In this document: piece by piece, positions 5,447 through 9,812 of the stretch
Layout: the number at the start of each line of letters is the position of its first letter
How positions within the stretch are numbered: the first letter of the stretch is position 1
Origin: Bacillota bacterium
GTDB lineage: Bacteria > Bacillota > Sulfobacillia > Symbiobacteriales > ZC4RG38
Length of the DNA stretch: 9,812 nt
NCBI GenBank assembly: GCA_003242505.1
Contig: QGUP01000043.1
Location: 1 to 9,812 of the forward strand
Direction: 5' to 3'
Notes under the pieces: model-generated
What the model was told of the DNA's origin: nothing
Databases searched by the model: none
What the model saw: the letters and a program-made list of their open reading frames with translations, nothing else
Translations under genes and position numbers: made by a program

Positions 5447-7327
5447 ATGGTGGTCCGGTTCGACGAGGCGTTCCTCCAGGAGGTCCGGGACAGAACCGAC
5501 ATCGTCGCAGTCATCGGCGAATATGTGCACCTCACCCGGCGGGGCAAGGACTACTGGGGGCTCTGCCCCTTCCATCCGGAGAAGACCCCGTCGTTTCACG
5601 TCGTGCCGGAGAAGGGCTTCTACCACTGCTTCGGCTGCAAGGCCACCGGCGATGTCTTCCGGTTCCTCATGGAGAAAGAGCACATGACCTTTGCCGAGGC
5701 GGTGGCGGCCCTGGCCCGGCGGGCCGGGATTCCCCTGCCCCGGGAGCCCATGACGCCGGCCCAGGAGCGGCAGGCCCGGATTCGGCAGCAGGTCTACGGG
5801 GCCCTGGAGTTTGCCACCCGGTTCTTCGAGTACCACCTCTGGCACACCCCCGAGGGGCAGAAGGCCCTGGCGTACCTCCGGGACCGGGGGCTGAAGGACG
5901 AGACCATCACCCGGTTTCGCCTCGGGTACGCCCCGAACCGGTGGGACGGCCTCCTCCGGGCCGCCCGGCAGCGGTTCGCCCCGGAGATCCTGGTCCAGGC
6001 CGGCCTCATTCAGCCCCGGGAACAGGAGGGCGGTTACTACGACCGGTTCCGGAACCGGGTGATCTTTCCCATCGCCGACCTCCGGGGGCGGGTGATCGGC
6101 TTCGGGGGACGGGCCTTGACAGAGGACCAGGTCCCGAAGTATTACAACTCGCCGGAGGGTCCCTTTTTCAACAAGCGGCTGCACCTCTATGGCCTCCACC
6201 TGGCCAAGGAGGCGATGCGGGCCCGGGACGAGGGGATCGTCGTCGAAGGGTACATGGACGTCATCGCGCTGCATCAGGCCGGGTTCACCCACGCGGTGGC
6301 CTCCCTGGGGACCGCGCTTACCCGGGAACAGGCGGAACTCCTCCGACGTCAATGCAGCCGGGTGGTCATCGCGTACGACGCGGACCTGGCCGGGCAAGCC
6401 GCGACCCTCCGCGGGTTCGAGGTCCTGGCGGCGGCCGGGCTGGACCTCAAGGTGCTCCGGCTGCCCGCGGGCAAGGACCCGGACGAGCTGATCCGCAGCC
6501 AGGGGGCAGAGGCCTTCGCCCGGGCGCTGGCCGATGCCCTTCCCCTGATCGAATACAAGATCCGCTCGGCCCTGGAGAAGCACCGGGACGCCGGCAACCC
6601 CGCCGAGGAGCGGGCGGCGGTGATGCGGGAGGTGGTGCCCATCCTGGCGGGCATCCAGGACCCGGTGCTCCGGGAACTGTACACGAGGCGGGCCGCCATG
6701 TGGTTGGCGGAAGACTTCGTCGTCCGCTGGGGCGAAGAGGTCAGCGAGGAGTCCCTGCGCCACATGGTCAGGGCCTATCTCGAGAAAAGTAGGAAAAGAG
6801 GCTCCGACACGTATACAACCACTAAGAACTGGAATAATAGAAAGGTCATGGGCGGTGCCACGGCCCGGGGCGGTCCTGGCACCAATCCGATCCGGGAGGC
6901 GGAGCGCACGGTGCTGCGGGTGCTGCTGCACCGGCCGGACCTCGTCGGGCGGGCGGAAGCCCTGGCCGGGCACCGGTGGCAGACGCCCGAGCACCAGGCG
7001 ATCTATGACTCCCTGGCAGCAGCCGCTGGGACGGTTCCCCCGGCGGGACTGGCCGCCCACCTCCTGGCCACGGTGGAGCCGGCGGAGGCCCGGACCCTCG
7101 TGGCGGAACTGGAGGAAGAGGGTCGGTTCATCGTGCAGCCGGAGCGGGAACTCCAGGATGCCCTGGACCGGCTCCGGCAAGATGCGAAGCAGAGGAGAAT
7201 CCGGGAATTGCAGGCGATCTTCCGGGAGCGGGAGGCTGCCGGTCAGCCGGTGGAACCAGCCCTCCTGCTTGAATATCAGGAACTCATCCGTGAGTACCAG
7301 GAACTTGTCCGCCGCACCCGTTCGTAG
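5447..7327 (+). CDS. dnaG: DNA primase
   Basis: DnaG makes the RNA primers for lagging-strand replication and is recruited by the DnaB-type helicase. The CHC2 zinc-binding domain at the N-terminus shows C-P-F-H (Cys40, His43) and C-F-G-C (Cys61, Cys64). The TOPRIM catalytic core has V-V-E-G-Y-M-D with Glu267 and Asp271, and Y-D-A-D with Asp311 and Asp313; the second motif is usually Y-D-G-D, so the Gly is replaced by Ala while both acids remain. A polar, A/T-rich linker (about residues 447-467) leads to the C-terminal helicase-binding domain, beginning N-P-I-R-E-A-E-R. ATG 5447 gives 626 residues and the usual M-x-x-R-F start. In-frame GTGs at 5417, 5441, 5444 and 5450 are alternatives, and none has a clear ribosome binding site. 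rpoD follows after 27 bp. Confidence 0.96.
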   Translation: MVVRFDEAFLQEVRDRTDIVAVIGEYVHLTRRGKDYWGLCPFHPEKTPSFHVVPEKGFYHCFGCKATGDVFRFLMEKEHMTFAEAVAALARRAGIPLPREPMTPAQERQARIRQQVYGALEFATRFFEYHLWHTPEGQKALAYLRDRGLKDETITRFRLGYAPNRWDGLLRAARQRFAPEILVQAGLIQPREQEGGYYDRFRNRVIFPIADLRGRVIGFGGRALTEDQVPKYYNSPEGPFFNKRLHLYGLHLAKEAMRARDEGIVVEGYMDVIALHQAGFTHAVASLGTALTREQAELLRRQCSRVVIAYDADLAGQAATLRGFEVLAAAGLDLKVLRLPAGKDPDELIRSQGAEAFARALADALPLIEYKIRSALEKHRDAGNPAEERAAVMREVVPILAGIQDPVLRELYTRRAAMWLAEDFVVRWGEEVSEESLRHMVRAYLEKSRKRGSDTYTTTKNWNNRKVMGGATARGGPGTNPIREAERTVLRVLLHRPDLVGRAEALAGHRWQTPEHQAIYDSLAAAAGTVPPAGLAAHLLATVEPAEARTLVAELEEEGRFIVQPERELQDALDRLRQDAKQRRIRELQAIFREREAAGQPVEPALLLEYQELIREYQELVRRTRS

Positions 7328-7354
7328 CCCCGGGCAGAGAGGGGGGAAGAGGCC

Positions 7355-8485
7355 ATGGATGCACCCGAGAAGGAGCCCAAGATTGAAGGCTTGACGGAAC
7401 TCATTGAGAAGGGTAAGAAGCGGGGTTCCCTGACCGAATCGGAGATCAGCGAGCACTTCCAGGGGCAAGAGCTGTCGCCGGAGCAGATCGAGGAGATCTA
7501 CGATGCTCTGGCCGCGGAAAATATTGAAGTGGTGCCCGACCAGGGCCAGGACCCCCTCGCGGACGACGCCCGCGCGGACGGCGGCGATGACGTGACCCGC
7601 TCCGACGATGTGGACGACGTCGACCTGGACGACGACCTGTCGGTCCCGGACGGGGTGGCCATCGACGACCCGGTGCGGATGTACCTCAAGGAGATCGGCC
7701 GGGTTCCCCTGCTCACCCCGGAAGAGGAGATCGAACTGGCCAAGCGGATCGAGGCCGGGGATGAGGAGGCCAAGCGCCGGCTGGCGGAGGCCAACCTCCG
7801 GCTGGTGGTGAGCATCGCCAAGCGCTACGTCGGCCGGGGGATGCTCTTCCTGGACCTGATCCAGGAGGGGAACCTGGGTCTGATCAAGGCGGTCGAGAAG
7901 TTCGACTACCGGAAGGGGTACAAGTTCTCCACCTACGCCACCTGGTGGATCCGGCAGGCCATCACCCGGGCGATCGCCGACCAGGCCCGCACCATCCGGA
8001 TTCCGGTACACATGGTGGAGACCATCAACAAGCTGATCCGGGTCCAGCGGCAACTGGTCCAGGAATTGGGCCGGGAGCCCACCCCGGAGGAGATCGCAGC
8101 CCACATGGACATCCCCGTGGAGCGGGTCCGGGAGATCATGAAGATCGCCCAGGAGCCCGTCTCCCTGGAGACGCCCATCGGCGAGGAAGAGGACAGCCAC
8201 CTGGGGGACTTCATCGAGGACCAGGACGCGCCCGCGCCCGCGGAGGCGGCCTCCTACCAGCTCCTCCGGGAGCAGCTGGAGGAGGTCCTGGAGACCCTCA
8301 CCCCCCGGGAGGAGAAGGTGCTCCGGCTCCGGTTTGGCCTCGACGACGGCCGGGCCCGCACCCTGGAAGAGGTGGGCCAGGTCTTCGGCGTTACCCGGGA
8401 GCGGATCCGGCAGATCGAGGCCAAGGCCCTGCGGAAACTCCGCCACCCGAGCCGGAGCAAGAAGCTGAAGGACTACCTGGAGTAA
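7355..8485 (+). CDS. rpoD: RNA polymerase primary sigma factor (sigma-70/SigA)
   Basis: This is the housekeeping sigma factor that directs RNA polymerase to -35/-10 promoters. The 376-residue length is close to that of Firmicute SigA, without the large insert of proteobacterial RpoD. Region 1.1 occupies about residues 1-55, followed by a very acidic spacer (about 62-98, many Asp). Region 1.2 starts at D-D-P-V-R-M-Y-L-K-E-I-G. Region 2 holds D-L-I-Q-E-G-N-L-G-L (from 167) and S-T-Y-A-T-W-W-I-R-Q-A-I (about 192-203), the -10-melting helix. Region 4.2 (about 333-368) has T-L-E-E-V-G-Q-V-F-G-V-T-R-E-R-I-R-Q-I-E, the -35 reader. The start ATG is preceded by AGAGGGGGG at about 8 nt. It sits 27 bp after dnaG, the classic primase-sigma operon, and is followed by a terminator. 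Confidence 0.97.
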   Translation: MDAPEKEPKIEGLTELIEKGKKRGSLTESEISEHFQGQELSPEQIEEIYDALAAENIEVVPDQGQDPLADDARADGGDDVTRSDDVDDVDLDDDLSVPDGVAIDDPVRMYLKEIGRVPLLTPEEEIELAKRIEAGDEEAKRRLAEANLRLVVSIAKRYVGRGMLFLDLIQEGNLGLIKAVEKFDYRKGYKFSTYATWWIRQAITRAIADQARTIRIPVHMVETINKLIRVQRQLVQELGREPTPEEIAAHMDIPVERVREIMKIAQEPVSLETPIGEEEDSHLGDFIEDQDAPAPAEAASYQLLREQLEEVLETLTPREEKVLRLRFGLDDGRARTLEEVGQVFGVTRERIRQIEAKALRKLRHPSRSKKLKDYLE

Positions 8486-8493
8486 CGGTTACC

Positions 8494-8530
8494 AGGCGCC
8501 GTCCCGCCCGGGACCGGCGCCTTCTCTGTT
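8494..8530 (+). terminator. Rho-independent terminator after rpoD
   Basis: AGGCGCCGTCCC (8494-8505) pairs with GGGACCGGCGCCT (8510-8522), twelve pairs with one bulged base and a 4-nt loop, followed by TTCTCTGTT. It begins 9 nt after the rpoD stop codon and closes the dnaG-rpoD unit. Confidence 0.85.
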
Positions 8531-8558
8531 GCAGCGCCCGGGCGGCGGGGAGGGAAGC

Positions 8559-8575
8559 CGGGCCGCAGCGGCCCG
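8559..8575. other. GC palindrome CGGGCCGC-A-GCGGCCCG
   Basis: Two perfect 8-bp arms flank a single A. It lies between the rpoD terminator and the hxlR promoter and has no T-run, so it may be a backup pause hairpin or a protein site. The stretch around it (8531-8610) shows no coding signal. Confidence 0.3.
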
Positions 8576-8615
8576 CGGGGTCCAGGGCCCCGGCGGCGGC
8601 CAGGGAACAAACGAA

Positions 8616-8652
8616 AAGTGAGCCCCTGCTTGCCCTGAAGCTTCTGTCACTT
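8616..8652. promoter_or_regulatory. Inverted repeat AAGTGA-N25-TCACTT upstream of hxlR, possible operator
   Basis: AAGTGA (8616-8621) and TCACTT (8647-8652) are exact reverse complements, with the palindrome GAAGCTTC (8637-8644) between them. The right arm occupies the -35 position of the hxlR promoter, so a protein bound there would block transcription. HxlR-family repressors usually control their own gene or a neighbour, which makes autoregulation plausible, but the arms do not match a published consensus that I can cite with certainty. Confidence 0.3.
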
Positions 8653-8675
8653 CGGGTGGGCCCTTGTGCTAGAAT
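8647..8675 (+). promoter_or_regulatory. Extended -10 promoter for hxlR
   Basis: TAGAAT (8670-8675) is preceded by TGC, giving the extended -10 TGCTAGAAT. The -35 position at 17-bp spacing reads TCACTT, a poor match, as is common for extended -10 promoters. Transcription would start near 8682, at the ribosome binding site, leaving a very short 5' leader. Confidence 0.7.
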
Positions 8676-8681
8676 AGGGGC

Positions 8682-8690
8682 AGGAGGTGA
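8682..8690 (+). promoter_or_regulatory. Ribosome binding site deciding the hxlR start
   Basis: AGGAGGTGA is a near-perfect Shine-Dalgarno sequence. The first in-frame GTG (8687) lies inside it and cannot use it. GTG 8696 sits 5 nt after its end and is the likely start. Confidence 0.7.
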
Positions 8691-8695
8691 GGGCT

Positions 8696-9118
8696 GTGGG
8701 CTACGAGCGGATGTGCCCTCGCTACGAGCGGGCCGTTGCGATCCTGGGCAAGCGGTGGACCGGCCTGATCCTCCGGATCCTGATGGGCGGTCCCCGGCGG
8801 TTCAGCGATTTCCGGCTGCAGGTGCCGGCGCTGAGCGAGCGGATCCTGTCGGAACGGCTGAAGGAACTGGAAGAGGAAGGTATCCTCCGCCGGGTGGTCT
8901 ACGATACTAAGCCCGTGCGGATTGAGTACATCCTGACGGAGAAGGGCCGAGCCCTGGAGGGAGTGGTAAAGGCCATCGAGGCCTGGGCGGAGCGGTGGGT
9001 GGACCCGCCGCCGGCCTCCCTGGAAGAGGCGCCTTCTGGCCTTCGGCCCGCCACGGCCCCGGCCCACGGAGAGGAGGCGGCCGCAGCGCTCAGGGACGAG
9101 GGGGCCCCGGACCCGTGA
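8696..9118 (+). CDS. HxlR-family winged-helix regulator, YodB/CatR-like
   Basis: This is a small dimeric DNA-binding repressor. From GTG 8696 it has 140 residues. The N-terminus reads M-C-P-R-Y-E-R-A with Cys7, then L-G-K-R-W-T-G (about 17-23), the HxlR hallmark, followed by G-G-P-R-R-F-S-D-F and S-E-R-L-K-E-L-E-E-E-G-I-L in the recognition-helix and wing region, and Y-I-L-T-E-K-G. The whole layout, including the M-C-P start, matches Bacillus YodB and CatR, in which the equivalent Cys senses quinones and other electrophiles; the same sensing here is inferred. The last roughly 35 residues are Pro/Ala/Glu-rich and probably disordered. It is a single-gene unit between its own promoter and terminator. 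Its target is not evident; the adjacent copper ATPase has a CsoR-type site instead. ATG 8711 is an alternative start. Confidence 0.88.
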   Translation: MGYERMCPRYERAVAILGKRWTGLILRILMGGPRRFSDFRLQVPALSERILSERLKELEEEGILRRVVYDTKPVRIEYILTEKGRALEGVVKAIEAWAERWVDPPPASLEEAPSGLRPATAPAHGEEAAAALRDEGAPDP

Positions 9119-9139
9119 CCCCGGGGCCCCGTTCCTGTT
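9101..9139 (+). terminator. Terminator overlapping the hxlR stop codon
   Basis: GGGGCCCCGG (9101-9110) and CCGGGGCCCC (9121-9130) form a perfect 10-bp stem whose 10-nt loop contains the TGA stop of hxlR. GTTCCTGTT follows. The -35 box of the copper ATPase promoter begins at the end of this tail (9138), so the two units are packed without a gap. Confidence 0.75.
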
Positions 9140-9166
9140 GACGCTGGCCTCGGGATCTGCTACAAC
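9138..9166 (+). promoter_or_regulatory. Sigma-A promoter of the copper ATPase gene
   Basis: TTGACG (9138-9143), a 17-bp spacer, and TACAAC (9161-9166) preceded by TGC give a strong, consensus-like promoter with an extended -10. The start of transcription should fall near 9173. Confidence 0.85.
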
Positions 9167-9353
9167 ATTGGCGCAGGGGACTAGATACCCTACAGGGGTA
9201 GGGTAACGTGGCAGCGATCGGGAGACGGGGGTTTCAAGCCGGGGCTCTGCCCTGCCGGGGGAGCCGGCACTGTGCCCAACTGGAGGGCCCGGTGTCGTGC
9301 CTGCCGGAGGCACCGGCGCCCCCGTGTGGCGATCCCAACAAGGGGGGACCCCT
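9167..9353 (+). promoter_or_regulatory. Long leader of the copper ATPase gene
   Basis: After the operator, about 150 nt precede the start codon. Two hairpins can form: GGCTC (9243-9247)/GAGCC (9261-9265), extendable with GCC 9238-9240/GGC 9266-9268, and GTGCCT (9297-9302)/AGGCAC (9308-9313). CCCCC at 9319-9323 can pair with the G-run of the ribosome binding site (9342-9347), which could hide it. An open frame from GTG 9208 to 9414 overlaps the ATPase start out of frame and has several Cys codons, but no good ribosome binding site, so I do not call it a gene. Confidence 0.45.
9186..9205. promoter_or_regulatory. CsoR-like copper operator
   Basis: TACCCTA (9186-9192) and TAGGGTA (9199-9205) are perfect inverted arms around CAGGGG. 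The site closely resembles the TACCC-GGGG-GGTA type operator bound by the copper sensor CsoR, which leaves DNA when it binds Cu(I). It lies about 13-32 bp after the expected transcription start, where bound repressor would block initiation or elongation. No csoR gene is in the window. Confidence 0.8.
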
Positions 9354-9812
9354 ATGGGCGACGTTGCCGCCATGCACGAGGCCAGGCCCCGGCAGCGGGT
9401 CACCCTGCAGGTGACGGGGATGACCTGTGCCGCCTGCTCGGCCCGGATCCAGCGGCGGCTGTCCCGGATCGAAGGCGTGGCAGAGGCGAGCGTCAACCTG
9501 GCCACCGAGAAGGCGACGGTAATCTTCGACCCGGCCGCGGTCTCCGTGGGGGACCTGGTGGCCGCGGTCCAGGAACTGGGCTACGGCGCCCGGGAGCTGC
9601 GGGAAGGGGAGGAGGCGGCGGACCGGGAGAAGGCGGCCCGGGAGGCGGAGATCCGCCGGCAGTGGATCAACTTCGCGGTGGCCGCAGTCTTCACCCTGCC
9701 CATCTTCGTCGAGGCCATGGTGTTGATGCCCCTGGGCATCCACACGGTGCTGATGAACCCATACCTCCAGTTTGCCCTGGCCACGGTGGTCCAGTTCGGC
9801 CCCGGGTGGCAG
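9354..9812 (+). CDS. copA: Copper-translocating P1B-type ATPase, N-terminal part
   Basis: CopA exports Cu(I) across the cytoplasmic membrane using ATP. The window holds the first 153 codons, open to the right edge. Residues about 13-80 form a heavy-metal-associated domain with the metal site M-T-C-A-A-C (Cys25 and Cys28), then E-G-V-A-E-A-S-V-N-L-A-T-E-K-A-T-V. A charged Glu/Arg-rich linker (about 86-102) leads to the first membrane helix at about 105-121 and the start of the second (from about 136). The CPC motif and phosphorylation loop lie outside the window. ATG 9354 has AAGGGGGGA at 5-nt spacing; ATG 9372 is a weaker alternative. Only one metal-binding domain precedes the membrane part. 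The CsoR-like operator upstream supports Cu(I) rather than Zn/Cd specificity. Confidence 0.92.
   Translation, partial: MGDVAAMHEARPRQRVTLQVTGMTCAACSARIQRRLSRIEGVAEASVNLATEKATVIFDPAAVSVGDLVAAVQELGYGARELREGEEAADREKAAREAEIRRQWINFAVAAVFTLPIFVEAMVLMPLGIHTVLMNPYLQFALATVVQFGPGWQ

Noticed and set aside
6311..6391. Y-D-A-D in place of the usual Y-D-G-D in the DnaG TOPRIM domain, as a possible loss of function.
   Set aside because: Both metal-binding aspartates (311 and 313) and Glu267 remain, so activity should be kept.
5426..8446. 1006-residue minus-strand open frame opposite dnaG and rpoD.
   Set aside because: It spans two well-defined genes and their gap, has shadow-like composition and no ribosome binding site that I can see.
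1..9812. CRISPR arrays, insertion sequences, tRNA or rRNA genes, phage or defence genes.
   Set aside because: None was seen on reading either strand; the only repeats are the short leader repeats at 1491-1597 and small inverted repeats.

Overview
The window looks like chromosome from a high-GC member of the Firmicutes (Bacillota), possibly of the Symbiobacterium/Thermaerobacter/Limnochordia kind. The reasons are very high GC at third codon positions, strong AGGAGG/GGGGGA-type ribosome binding sites, frequent GTG and TTG starts, and the block ppsR (yqfL)-ppdK-dnaG-sigA, whose core yqfL-dnaG-sigA is typical of Firmicutes. The lineage is inferred from these features; no database search was possible. 

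Layout. (1) Positions 1-1259, minus strand: the start of a TAXI-type TRAP transporter operon, with a lipoprotein substrate receptor followed by a DUF1850-type small protein cut by the window edge. (2) 1260-1620: a divergent intergenic region holding an AT-richer promoter zone with three copies of ATAGACT, then a GC-rich leader with imperfect 36-bp tandem repeats. (3) 1621-5113, plus strand: ppsR and ppdK, overlapping by 8 bp, a regulator/target pair for pyruvate, phosphate dikinase. (4) 5114-5446: a 333-bp gap with a terminator-like hairpin and then about 145 nt of nested inverted repeats that can fold into two branched domains, with no convincing ORF. (5) 5447-8485: dnaG and rpoD/sigA, a compact macromolecular-synthesis operon closed by a clear terminator. 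(6) 8486-9118: an HxlR-family regulator resembling the redox sensor YodB, with its own extended -10 promoter and a terminator that overlaps its stop codon. (7) 9119-9812: a good sigma-A promoter, a CsoR-like copper operator, a 187-nt leader and the first 153 codons of a copper P-type ATPase. 

How the parts work together: ppsR/ppdK control the reversible pyruvate-PEP conversion. dnaG/sigA supply replication priming and housekeeping transcription. The last two units are stress/metal-response genes with their own regulatory sites. All coding regions belong to known families. The less explained material is in the intergenic regions: the structured gap before dnaG, the repeat leader before ppsR, and the copper-ATPase leader. 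I did not find a convincing novel multi-gene system.
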